Positions 35,063 to 42,864 of a stretch of DNA of 57,890 nucleotides are shown piece after piece; within the stretch, counting starts at the first letter, position 1; each line of letters opens with the position of its first letter. The translations under genes and the position numbers were made by a program. The notes under the pieces are model-generated. The model saw nothing but the letters and a program-made list of their open reading frames with translations. It was not told the origin of the DNA and searched no databases. Origin of the DNA: a virus; IMG/VR virus record IMGVR_UViG_3300020156_000032, positions 1-57,890 of that record; one strand, given 5' to 3'.

Positions 35063-35302
35063 TCACTTTCGTTTCTGTCGCGACGGGCTAGTGTTTCTGA
35101 TCACTGGCTCTCGACCCTCCTTTCTTGTGATTGTCTTCTTCGGAACCTTCTTGACAGGGAGAGGCATCACCTCGAAATCTTCAAGCAGATCATCGAAATG
35201 AAATCCCGCCTCCTCCCTGGTCCCAGCCACCCCGACTGCTCCTGCCAGAGCAATCTCCCTGAATGACCCTTCCAGTCCCGCAGTTGACACAACCATCACC
35301 AT
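35063..35302 (-). CDS. Doubtful small protein
   Basis: 79 aa. The C-terminus (FHFDDLLEDFEVMPLPVKKVPKKT) and Lys-rich tail look like the style of neighbouring genes. A second minus-strand frame (35190-35396) overlaps it and carries CKRW...CVNCG, so the true gene may be either, or a frameshifted join. Confidence 0.3.
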   Translation of the reverse strand: MVMVVSTAGLEGSFREIALAGAVGVAGTREEAGFHFDDLLEDFEVMPLPVKKVPKKTITRKEGREPVIRNTSPSRQKRK

Positions 35303-36108
35303 CTGGACCTCCCTTCCACCTCTTACACCCTTCCGCCCCTAAGTGGTACGACCTCTTAGAGGTTCCTTGGCCACCCAGCCCCATCATTGAGGTCACAGGT
35401 CCACTCTCCCAGACTCTAGGTTAGTGGGGTCTACCTAAACCGGCCATACGTTAATACTATACTAAAACCCGCTGCGACGCAACACTAGAGGTGCCGCCAT
35501 TTAGCCCCCTATTAGGCCAATATAATAGTATACCCCATTTTACCCCCCTTTCGGTTAATTTCCGCCGCTGCCCGCTCGCTAAGCCCCATTTAGCCCCCTA
35601 TTCTGCCCTAGAACGAACCCGGAATTGCCATAACCCCTTATGCCCCATACACTTAGGAAAATTCCTAAAATCCCTTGCACCAAGAGTCCTATCTAGCCTA
35701 TATTTCACTTGTCGGTTGTAGGTGCCCAGGTAGCCAGTTCGGTTTGACTTTGTACTCGTGATCAAACTGGACAAGCCACCTAGCACGCTGCAACAAGATG
35801 TAAGACCCAAGAGGTCAAAGTGGTGCCTAGCACCCCCAGACATCAATAACACTGTAGGAAGGAGACTGCGTATGAAGTAATGCCTACGAGAGACATACAT
35901 TCGTTGAGAACGAGTCGTAGTTGAGAGGTCAAACACAGCAACCCACACACAACGTCCACTAGGACCCACGTTCACCTGGGCAGGGAGAGCCTACTATACT
36001 CCAAGTCAAGAACGTGCAACTCTCCTGGACATAAAGGCTTGCCTACATGATGTAGCACACTCTCAACTACGACTTTTTACAAACCTCTAATATAAGGATA
36101 TAGTAACA
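35303..36108. promoter_or_regulatory. Divergent control region
   Basis: Gene-poor DNA between leftward and rightward operons. It contains ATACGTTAATACTATAC (35446-35462), a direct repeat ATTTAGCCCCCTATT at about 35500 and 35588, and A+T-rich stretches. Promoters for both directions are expected here; no clear sigma-70 pair was found. Confidence 0.45.
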
Positions 36109-36408
36109 CTGGCCGAGATACTCCAGTCTTACGACCCGCCCACGGTTGGTCGGAAACCTCAGTACCCTTGGGATGAGTGGCTGGATGGCCGCAAGCGTCG
36201 ATTAACCCAAGGTGAAGACTTCCATTGCGAGATCAACTCGATGGCTCGTCTTATCCGTAGAACAGTCACGAAGAAACGCCAGCAAGGATCAACGCTGGAG
36301 TCCGTGACAGTCCATGTCGAGGCCAATGCTCTCGTCGTGGAAGCTGTACTCTCCCCAAAGAATCGCAAGGGCCGGAACTGCCCTAAGACCAACAAACAGA
36401 AAGGATGA
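36109..36408 (+). CDS. Hypothetical protein with non-ATG start
   Basis: About 99 aa, open from a TAA at 36088 to TGA at 36406. There is no ATG until codon 45; CTG at 36109, ten bases after AAGGA, is the best start. The protein reads well (PWDEWLDGRKRRLTQGEDF, TLESVTVHVEANALVVEAV) and contains SPKN from a motif copy at 36348. No family recognised. A CTG start in a phage is rare and needs N-terminal evidence. Confidence 0.55.
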   Translation: MAEILQSYDPPTVGRKPQYPWDEWLDGRKRRLTQGEDFHCEINSMARLIRRTVTKKRQQGSTLESVTVHVEANALVVEAVLSPKNRKGRNCPKTNKQKG

Positions 36409-36412
36409 TCTG

Positions 36413-36778
36413 ATGTCATTTCGGTGCGAATGCTGTGGACGAGCCACACCCCCTGGAGCCAAGCAATACCTGCGAGAGGTCAACCTAGGCACCAAAGAAG
36501 TACCTGTCTTCAAACCTTCCCCAGTAAAGCCTCACAGGCTCAACCTCCAAACGGTTGAACTGATGCTCCACACCACTTCGGTCGTGACGCATCAGAAAGT
36601 CTGTGACGTCTGCAATGAGGGGTCCAAGATGGGAATGCCTGATGACATTCTCAAGAAGATGAAAGGGCGACCTCGCAGTAACTCTCCCCTAGGAAAGCAG
36701 ATCGCTGCTCTTAGGGCTCCACAGGTTGTGGCTCCTCCACCACGACGCCGAAAACCTCAGCCTCTAAAGCGTGTCTAG
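36413..36778 (+). CDS. Small zinc-finger protein
   Basis: 121 aa, ATG after aaaggatgatctg. CECCGR at residues 4-9 and CDVCNEG near residue 62 make a likely two-part zinc site. The C-terminus is Arg/Pro-rich. It overlaps the next gene by 8 bp. Confidence 0.55.
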   Translation: MSFRCECCGRATPPGAKQYLREVNLGTKEVPVFKPSPVKPHRLNLQTVELMLHTTSVVTHQKVCDVCNEGSKMGMPDDILKKMKGRPRSNSPLGKQIAALRAPQVVAPPPRRRKPQPLKRV

Positions 36779-37232
36779 TAATCAATGGAAGGAAGCAGAA
36801 CGTAGAGTTGCTGCTTTCTTCGCCGCCAACCGTCGCCCTCTCTCTGGCTCCAACTCTGGAGAGGGAGAGGGCGATGATGCTCGGCATGAGGAATTGTACC
36901 TAGAGTCCAAATACTCCAAGTACATCCCGATAATGCGTCTCTACAGGGAATGTAGAGAAAAGTGCAGCAAGGAATCTAAGGTTCGTGCTGCGAAAGGTAA
37001 ATCTCCCCGCATTCCAGTCATAGCTCTGCAAGAGAAGAACTTGCCTGGAATACTCTTGTGTCTCCACTCTAACGACTTGCCAGAGTTTCTACGCATATAC
37101 GCAAACTTACATGGATTCGAGGTCATTGAACGACCTGAAAACCGTAAGGCGTGGAAACGAGTCAAGTCGGATAAGAAGATGGACCCTAACTATCGCCCTC
37201 GCAAAAAACCACCTCAACCCCGCAAACGATGA
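36771..37232 (+). CDS. PD-(D/E)XK Holliday-junction-resolvase-like nuclease
   Basis: 153 aa, GTG start inside the previous gene. The N-terminal WKEAERRVAAFFAANRRPLSG followed by GEGDDARHEELYLESKYSK gives the E...GD...ExK pattern of Hjc-type PD-(D/E)XK nucleases; IPVIALQEKNLPG follows as the next strand. It may resolve replication or recombination branches. The C-terminus is Lys/Pro/Arg-rich. Confidence 0.6.
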   Translation: MSSNQWKEAERRVAAFFAANRRPLSGSNSGEGEGDDARHEELYLESKYSKYIPIMRLYRECREKCSKESKVRAAKGKSPRIPVIALQEKNLPGILLCLHSNDLPEFLRIYANLHGFEVIERPENRKAWKRVKSDKKMDPNYRPRKKPPQPRKR

Positions 37233-37825
37233 GCCTAACCTTATCGCCTCCGGTGAGGTCAAGCTATGCCTTGCTCCAAGATCATTGGAACAAATGCACA
37301 CGCTGTCCTCTCCATGAGTCCCGTCGTCGAGTTGTCCATGCCAGGGGAACTCTACCCTGCACGGTATTGTTTATTGGTGAGGCCCCCGGTGAATCAGAGG
37401 ATAGTCTCGGCAAGCCCTTCATCGGACCTGCCGGTAAGCTATTCGATGAGATCATTGCTGAGGTCGTCACCAACCTGGGCAAACCCTTCACCTACGCTCT
37501 AGTCAACCTCGTCGGTTGTTGGCCAAAGGTGGAGGTCGAGCTTAGTTCTGGTGAGACCCGTCAACCTACCAAGGATGAGATTCAGAAGTGCCAACCCCAC
37601 TTGATTGAACTGATCCGCTTGGCTCGACCTAAACTGATCGTCACCTTGGGAGACCTTGCCCGCAGGAACCTACCTCGTAACACCGGCATAAACAATAAAA
37701 TCCGGGAAGCGAGCCTGATCCACCCCGCCAATATCCTGCACAGAGACAACCCCTCTGCCCAGGAACTAGACTTCAAGCGTAGCGTCCTCACTCTCACCCA
37801 ACACATCCGAGCCTTGGAGTCCTAG
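37229..37825 (+). CDS. Uracil-DNA glycosylase, family 4-like
   Basis: 198 aa, start overlapping the previous stop (ATGA). The iron-sulfur and active-site motifs of family 4 are visible: CTRCPLHESR, then FIGEAPGESEDSLGKPFIGPAGK (first motif), a Cys in VGCWPKV, a Cys in EIQKCQPHL, and LIVTLGD. All four cluster Cys appear present. The usual late HPS-type motif is less clear (SLIHPANIL). It may remove uracil or another base from DNA; in a phage with altered thymine its substrate may differ. Confidence 0.8.
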   Translation: MSLTLSPPVRSSYALLQDHWNKCTRCPLHESRRRVVHARGTLPCTVLFIGEAPGESEDSLGKPFIGPAGKLFDEIIAEVVTNLGKPFTYALVNLVGCWPKVEVELSSGETRQPTKDEIQKCQPHLIELIRLARPKLIVTLGDLARRNLPRNTGINNKIREASLIHPANILHRDNPSAQELDFKRSVLTLTQHIRALES

Positions 37826-37826
37826 A

Positions 37827-39035
37827 ATGGTGTCTACCCGCTCCTACCGCAATCCTCGCCGGGCCTCATCTCCCCCAAAGAAGCAGACGCCCCTGTGGCG
37901 TGGACCTCAAGAAGATGGCATCACGTTCTCTCTGCTATCTCGATTTATTGAGTGTAGGGAACGCTTCCGTCTCAAGGTCATTGAGGGATTGGTTGAGGAT
38001 GAAGGCTTCTTAGATGCCATCGAGTATGGCAACATGTGGCATGAGGCTGAGGAAGCATTTAGTCGCAAACGAGATTACGAACGAGTCATGCGACAAATGT
38101 ATGCTCGTTGGCGAGCTAACTACCCTAACCAAGAGGAGGAGACTCGTAAGTGGTACATGGTCTGTAAGACCACGTTCCCGATCTACATCGAATACTGGAA
38201 GCAACACCAACATGAGGTTCAACGTACTCCAATCCTGGAAGAGAAATCTTTCTCGGTAAAATACGTTTTACCCTCTGGTCGTTGGTTAAAGCTCCGGGGG
38301 AAGTTCGATGCAATCTTCGGTATCCTCAAGACAGGACAACTCCTACTCCAAGAGAATAAGTCCAAAAATAAGATGGACCTTGAGGGACTCCAAAAGACTC
38401 TCGACCAAGATTTACAAACCATGCTCTACCAGATCGCCATGCGGCTATCTATCGTAGAGAAGAAGGGGGAACACTACTTTCAGACTGATGAAGGTCAGAT
38501 GAAGGTCCCTCAGATGAAGAAAGCTCCTACCTTCCAAGGGGTTCTCTATAACGTGGTAAAACGTCCTCTTTCGGACATGTATGCTATCCGTCAACGTAAG
38601 ACGGAAACAGAGACTCAGTTCTTCGACCGGCTGGCCCAGAACATCCGTGAAGATTCCTTTACTTCTGATGGTAAGGCCAAAAGAGACTCCAGCTACTTTC
38701 ATCGCTGGGAGATCAACATCACGGAAGAAGAGATCGACACGTTCAAGAACCGAGTTTTTGACCCGCTGCTTGAACAACTGATGGACTGGTGGGAATGGAT
38801 TCAACCAGACCCATTTGATCCCTGGCGACCCAGAACCTATGGTGAGATGAAATGGCATGAGTTCCCAGACCAAGAGGAGGTGCGTAACACCTTCCATTGG
38901 CAATCACCTTGGGGAGTCTACAATTCACTTGCTAGTGGTCGTCGTGGTTCTTACTTTGACCTCCTGACATCCAACAGCAAGAAGGGGCTGCATAAAGCAA
39001 CAACCCTCTTCCCAGAACTCCAAAAGGTAGAGTAA
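37827..39035 (+). CDS. RecB/Cas4-like PD-(D/E)XK nuclease
   Basis: 402 aa. Begins with a basic lead holding an exact dispersed motif (SPPKK, 37868). Then ITFSLLSRFIECRERFRLKVIEGL and GNMWHEAEEAF (the H of RecB-type nucleases), LRGKFDAIFG with the catalytic Asp, and LLQENKSK as ExK. This is the PDDEXK_1/Cas4-like family used in phage recombination. It sits beside the Sak4-like ATPase and SSB-like gene, a common recombination set. Confidence 0.8.
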   Translation: MVSTRSYRNPRRASSPPKKQTPLWRGPQEDGITFSLLSRFIECRERFRLKVIEGLVEDEGFLDAIEYGNMWHEAEEAFSRKRDYERVMRQMYARWRANYPNQEEETRKWYMVCKTTFPIYIEYWKQHQHEVQRTPILEEKSFSVKYVLPSGRWLKLRGKFDAIFGILKTGQLLLQENKSKNKMDLEGLQKTLDQDLQTMLYQIAMRLSIVEKKGEHYFQTDEGQMKVPQMKKAPTFQGVLYNVVKRPLSDMYAIRQRKTETETQFFDRLAQNIREDSFTSDGKAKRDSSYFHRWEINITEEEIDTFKNRVFDPLLEQLMDWWEWIQPDPFDPWRPRTYGEMKWHEFPDQEEVRNTFHWQSPWGVYNSLASGRRGSYFDLLTSNSKKGLHKATTLFPELQKVE

Positions 39036-39262
39036 TGCAAGTCCCCACTCAATGCCCAACCTGTCAATCCCCCATCCATGTCAACTATGACCTCGACAAA
39101 TTGCCTGTTGAAGCCATAGCCCAATGGGTCATCAATTCCCCCCTCACCACCCTCATCAAGATGCAGGAGCTTCTGGCTAAGAACGGAGTAGCATTCCATA
39201 TTGGTACACCTGACATCCAAGCCCAATACACCTACGAACCCAACGACCACTATGAAACGTAA
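39035..39262 (+). CDS. Small CxxC protein
   Basis: 75 aa, TAATG-coupled to the nuclease. Starts with CPTCQSP, a single CxxC that could bind metal by dimerising. Function unknown. Confidence 0.5.
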   Translation: MQVPTQCPTCQSPIHVNYDLDKLPVEAIAQWVINSPLTTLIKMQELLAKNGVAFHIGTPDIQAQYTYEPNDHYET

Positions 39263-39779
39263 AAAACTCCTAAAAGTCTTGGAGCGTATCCTGGACAACC
39301 TGGAAGCTGACGCTGATGAGCGTGCTAATCATGTCAGCCTCTATTTGGAAATCAGTCAGTCCATTGAGACCCAACTGAAATGTCTCCATCAACTGTTGGA
39401 CCATAAAGACCTCCGACAGATTCTAGTCTTCTGGAATGAGTTCAAGACCTTCAAGACCCAAGTTCCTGATGCTCACATCGGCATTGTGGACGGTAAGATG
39501 TTCAACTGGATTGAAGATATTGCAACCCAGATCGACCTTATGTCCACCCCTGGTATCCATACCTTGACCTTGGAAATTCAAATCCCCAAGGTCGTAGAAG
39601 GTGAATCCATCGCTAACTCTTACGATATTGTCGGACTACGTCACACTCCTCCCACTCCCGAAACCCATGCCGAAACCTCAGAAACAGTCACCGTCCCCGA
39701 AACGCTCTCCCCCTCAACCTTCTCGGACGACACCGTCCAACAGTTCGTCGAAGAAATCATCGCCGAAGCCAACGTCTGA
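39252..39779 (+). CDS. Hypothetical helical protein with Pro/Thr tail
   Basis: 175 aa, start MKRKKLLKVLERIL. Residues 1-120 are helical. Residues 130-160 are a Pro/Thr/Glu tail (TPPTPETHAETSETVTVPE) that overlaps the next gene in another frame for 113 bp. No family match. Confidence 0.5.
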   Translation: MKRKKLLKVLERILDNLEADADERANHVSLYLEISQSIETQLKCLHQLLDHKDLRQILVFWNEFKTFKTQVPDAHIGIVDGKMFNWIEDIATQIDLMSTPGIHTLTLEIQIPKVVEGESIANSYDIVGLRHTPPTPETHAETSETVTVPETLSPSTFSDDTVQQFVEEIIAEANV

Positions 39780-40548
39780 TAGTCCTGGCTACTTAGGGAT
39801 TACAGCCCTAGGTATGGTCATTTATGGACCATCTGGCGTAGGCAAGACAGAGCTTGCCGCTCACTTCCCTAATGCCGGGTTCTTGTATGACCCACAGGAA
39901 CCTGGCATTGTGGACCTCCTAGCTTTCAGGAAGGTCCCAGAACCCATGTTCAAGGAGAAGGTCATTGATCATAAAGACCATCTCCGTATGTTAGAGAAAG
40001 TAGCTTCTGGTAAGCTGGAGTGTGAGACCCTTGTGGAAGATTCTCTCACAGGCTTCGAGAAGCTCTGCTTTCACCACCATTGCAACGAACACTACAATGG
40101 TGATCTGACCAAAGAGGGCTTCTACGCCTATGGACAAGGTCCTAAGCAGGCAGCGAAGTTCGATTGGTCAGACTACATTGACCTACTCGATGCCGTTCGA
40201 GAGGCCGGTATCAATGTCATTCTCCTGGCTCACGCCCAGGTCAAACCCTACAACAATCCCGAAGGTCCTGACTACGACCGATTCATTCCCTATCTTGATA
40301 AGGAGACTTGGCAAGCTATCCATCGTTGGGCTCAATCCCTACTGTTCTACAACTACTGTGTCAGCACCGAAAAGAAAGGTCTCAAAACGAAAGCCAAGGA
40401 TGGTGAACGTCAAATTGTGACCTCTTGGACTCCCGCAGCGGATGCTAAGAATCGGTATGGTCTGCCCCAGTACATCGAAGCAGGATGCTCCGGCAAGGAG
40501 GCATACGAAAACTTTGAGGCAGCTTTCCGTAAGGCTGCTGGTCTCTAA
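39667..40548 (+). CDS. Sak4-like RecA-fold ATPase
   Basis: 293 aa. N-terminal 38 residues are Pro/Ser/Lys-rich. The Walker A motif is GPSGVGKT near residue 54, Walker B-like strand ETLVEDSLTGFEKL, and INVILLAHAQVK, the pattern of the AAA_24/Sak4 single-strand annealing ATPases. It is followed directly by an SSB-like gene, as in known Sak4-SSB pairs. No ribosome site precedes this ATG, and a GTG at 39601 is an alternative start. Confidence 0.75.
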   Translation: MPKPQKQSPSPKRSPPQPSRTTPSNSSSKKSSPKPTSDSPGYLGITALGMVIYGPSGVGKTELAAHFPNAGFLYDPQEPGIVDLLAFRKVPEPMFKEKVIDHKDHLRMLEKVASGKLECETLVEDSLTGFEKLCFHHHCNEHYNGDLTKEGFYAYGQGPKQAAKFDWSDYIDLLDAVREAGINVILLAHAQVKPYNNPEGPDYDRFIPYLDKETWQAIHRWAQSLLFYNYCVSTEKKGLKTKAKDGERQIVTSWTPAADAKNRYGLPQYIEAGCSGKEAYENFEAAFRKAAGL

Positions 40549-40579
40549 TCTCGTACTTCCATCTCAACTGAAAGACATC

Positions 40580-41347
40580 ATGGCCGAAAAGACAAAGTCG
40601 TCCGTTCTTGCTAAGTTCAAGCGGACTGTTGGAAAGTCCTGGAACAAGTCTCGTAAGACTGAAGCCCAGGCTCGTGGTCAATCTCTCCCCCCTGGTATCC
40701 GTAATGGCGTCGCCAAGCTCTCCAGCTACAAGATCGACGAAACCCAGAACGGTGATCCGTACTTCGCTCTGACTGGGACAGTCGTCGAACCTGAAGATCA
40801 TGAGGGTCGTAAGGCAACTGTCACTCACTTCATCAACGACTCCGAATGGGCTACCGCGGAAGAGTGCTTGGAACGACTCATCTCGGACCTCAAGCTCCTA
40901 GGCGTCGAAGGTCTCGATGAAGCTGACATCGATGACCTCGAAGAACTCATCAAGTCCGCCGTCGATGAGGAAAAGCACTTCTACTTCAACACAGCTGAGT
41001 CTGGGAAAAAGAAGCAGGTGCGTGTCTACATCCAAGGCCCGGCTGAAGATTTCGACAACCAGGACGACAAGAAGTCGAACAAGAAGTCAGACAAGAAGAA
41101 CAATAAGAAGGAAGCTGAGCCAGAACCTGATGAACCCACCGAAGATGATGATGGTGGAGACTGGGAGCCCGCTAAGGGCGAGGTCTACGGCTACACCTAC
41201 AAAGACGGGAAGAAGAAAAAGACCGTCGCTGTAGTCGTGGATAAGGTCCGTAAGAAGGACCAAACGGTTGACATCCACGTCGAAGACGATGAGGACACAA
41301 CCTTCGAGGAAGTCGAGTGGAGTGACCTTGAGACTGCTCCCGAATAG
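40580..41347 (+). CDS. SSB-like single-strand DNA-binding protein
   Basis: 255 aa. Residues 35-160 show an OB-fold-like order (IRNGVAKLSSYKIDETQNGDPYFAL, GTVVEPEDHEG, KQVRVYIQG). A long acid/Lys-rich linker (residues 165-200) follows, then a small Tudor/KOW-like module (KGEVYGYTYKDGKKKKTVAVVV). It lies directly after the Sak4-like gene and codon bias is strong, fitting an abundant DNA-binding protein. Confidence 0.65.
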   Translation: MAEKTKSSVLAKFKRTVGKSWNKSRKTEAQARGQSLPPGIRNGVAKLSSYKIDETQNGDPYFALTGTVVEPEDHEGRKATVTHFINDSEWATAEECLERLISDLKLLGVEGLDEADIDDLEELIKSAVDEEKHFYFNTAESGKKKQVRVYIQGPAEDFDNQDDKKSNKKSDKKNNKKEAEPEPDEPTEDDDGGDWEPAKGEVYGYTYKDGKKKKTVAVVVDKVRKKDQTVDIHVEDDEDTTFEEVEWSDLETAPE

Positions 41348-41350
41348 AGC

Positions 41351-41412
41351 AGGATTGCTTTTCCCCAAGCAATCCTCACCCAGGACCTTCCCCGCAGGGT
41401 CCTGGGTTTCTT
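41351..41412 (+). terminator. Tandem terminator hairpins
   Basis: AGGATTGCTT/AAGCAATCCT (10 bp, 41351-41376) and CCAGGACC/GGTCCTGG (8 bp, 41380-41405) with GTTTCTT after. They end the SSB-like transcript just before the tRNA-like gene. Confidence 0.7.
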
Positions 41413-41498
41413 GGGGCTGATGGTCTGATGGTGACCAGTGGACTAAGTTCGTTACATTCTCCAGTCCACCCGCGAAGGTTCGATTCCTTCCAGCCCCT
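41413..41498 (+). tRNA. tRNA-like gene with enlarged anticodon loop
   Basis: Acceptor GGGGCTG/CAGCCCC (7 bp), D stem GGTC/GACC with a 7-nt loop, T arm GAAGG-TTCGATT-CCTTC and a 4-nt variable loop are all canonical. The anticodon stem GTGGA/TCCAC (41438-41442, 41465-41469) closes a 22-nt loop rather than 7, so no anticodon can be assigned. Possibly a tRNA with a short insertion, a tRNA mimic or a decayed gene. Confidence 0.65.
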
Positions 41499-41531
41499 CT
41501 GTTAAAATCCTCTTTTAAGGACCCCCCGCCC

Positions 41532-41876
41532 ATGCTAGTTCTGTCCCGTCATATTGATGAGTCGATCGTGGTTGGTGACAACATTGTCATCACCGTTGTG
41601 GACATCCGAGGTGACAAGGTACGCCTTGGTATCGCTGCTCCCTCCGACATACCCGTTCACCGTCGCGAGGTCTACGACGCCATGCAACGCGAGAACGGTC
41701 ACACCCCCTCGTTGGCAGGACGGCAGATCAAAGCAGCCCATACGCTACGAGCCGGATACCACAGTTGTGGCTATCAACATGGTCCTGACAAGACTTGTGA
41801 ACAGGCCAAACAAGAGTACCATTTGGAAGTCGAAGCCATTCGTCGAGTCAACGACCCCTCTACCCACGGCGATTGA
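41532..41876 (+). CDS. csrA: CsrA/RsmA-family RNA-binding regulator
   Basis: 114 aa. Residues 1-56 are a full Csr[21 protein letters not shown] then [20 protein letters not shown], including the conserved RNA-binding ends. CsrA binds GGA in RNA loops to change translation or stability. A further 58 residues carry a Cys/His cluster ([14 protein letters not shown]) not found in ordinary CsrA. A second CsrA-like gene lies at 55494. Confidence 0.88.
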   Translation: MLVLSRHIDESIVVGDNIVITVVDIRGDKVRLGIAAPSDIPVHRREVYDAMQRENGHTPSLAGRQIKAAHTLRAGYHSCGYQHGPDKTCEQAKQEYHLEVEAIRRVNDPSTHGD

Positions 41877-41903
41877 TTATCTCCCCCAAAGAAAGCTAAG
41901 CCC

Positions 41904-42491
41904 ATGCCCCCAGTGAGTCCTAAACCGACAACGTATAAAGGTGTAAGGTTCAAGTCCCGTCTGGAGGCTCGTTGGGCAATCTTTCTTGATCATTGTCCTG
42001 ATGTCTATTCCTGGAAGTATGAACCACAGACTTTCTACAACAGAGCTACTGGCTGGACTTACACTCCAGACTTCCTAGTAGAATTGATGTTGAATGGTAA
42101 GCGGTACTTATACATCTTGGAAATCAAACCAAATCGTACCTCTGTGGAGTATTTGAACTTTCTCAAATACTTTACTAATCTCATACCGTACCCGTTCTTT
42201 GTTGTGTCTGGTAACTTCTATGACATCAAGTCACAGATAGATGCTGGCTTCAATAGTCCTGGTACTATCCCTAGGCTATTCGGTCTAGGGACTAAAGCAG
42301 CAGAACATATTGCTGCTAATTACCGTTTCGACCTCAGTGAGGAATCAAATGCTTTCCCGCAAACAAGAGTGCCTGGACCTGTTCGGCAAGACAGTCGAAG
42401 GCGTGGACGTTCATTTCGGCAATCAGGTAAAGGGAGTCGTGAAGGGGTACGACCCTTGCGTAAAAAAAGGTCTCGACGCAAGAGGAATTGA
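41904..42491 (+). CDS. TnsA/Vsr-like PD-(D/E)XK endonuclease
   Basis: 195 aa. YKGVRFKSRLEARWAIFLD (catalytic Glu), YTPDFLVE (Asp) and ILEIKPNR (ExK) give the complete PD-(D/E)XK set seen in phage TnsA-like endonucleases. Residues 150-195 are very basic and overlap the next gene out of frame. An exact dispersed motif lies at 41879, upstream of the ATG. It may cut host DNA or process phage DNA. Confidence 0.7.
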   Translation: MPPVSPKPTTYKGVRFKSRLEARWAIFLDHCPDVYSWKYEPQTFYNRATGWTYTPDFLVELMLNGKRYLYILEIKPNRTSVEYLNFLKYFTNLIPYPFFVVSGNFYDIKSQIDAGFNSPGTIPRLFGLGTKAAEHIAANYRFDLSEESNAFPQTRVPGPVRQDSRRRGRSFRQSGKGSREGVRPLRKKRSRRKRN

Positions 42492-42864
42492 TGGTGACTT
42501 CCTACACCTGATCCCCTTCCAAGTCTTCGACCCTGTGTCTAAGACCTATGGTAAGTCTCTTGGTCCCACAGTAACTGCCATCATCTCTATTGAATCTGTG
42601 ACTACATGCGACGACAAGCCGTATCAACACCTCGCCCCCGCTCAACACGAAACTCCCGTCCAACTCCCCGAAGCGTATCGACTACATCCAAAGTACGGTC
42701 GAAGGTCAACGCCAATTACAATCTCAAGTACAGCAAGCCCCCTGGAATCTTGTGGAGTCTCGACACCGAAACCACAGGAACAGATTTCTATCATGGATGT
42801 AAGCCATTCCTCTATTCTGCCTGCTCCACCGACGGAGACGTCCTCACCTGGGAATGGGACGTAA
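42349..42864 (+). CDS. Hypothetical protein with long overlaps
   Basis: 171 aa, ATG after gtgaggaatcaa. Residues 1-85 look folded (LDLFGKTVEGVDVHFGNQVKG, FLHLIPFQVFDP). Residues 86-171 are low-complexity and overlap the polymerase gene by 259 bp in another frame; the first 143 bp overlap the nuclease. The true end may be artefactual if there is a sequence error. Confidence 0.45.
   Translation: MLSRKQECLDLFGKTVEGVDVHFGNQVKGVVKGYDPCVKKGLDARGIDGDFLHLIPFQVFDPVSKTYGKSLGPTVTAIISIESVTTCDDKPYQHLAPAQHETPVQLPEAYRLHPKYGRRSTPITISSTASPLESCGVSTPKPQEQISIMDVSHSSILPAPPTETSSPGNGT

Noticed and set aside
35598-35975. 125-aa minus-strand open frame in the divergent region
   Set aside because: No ribosome site, unusual composition and no resemblance to neighbouring genes; probably chance.
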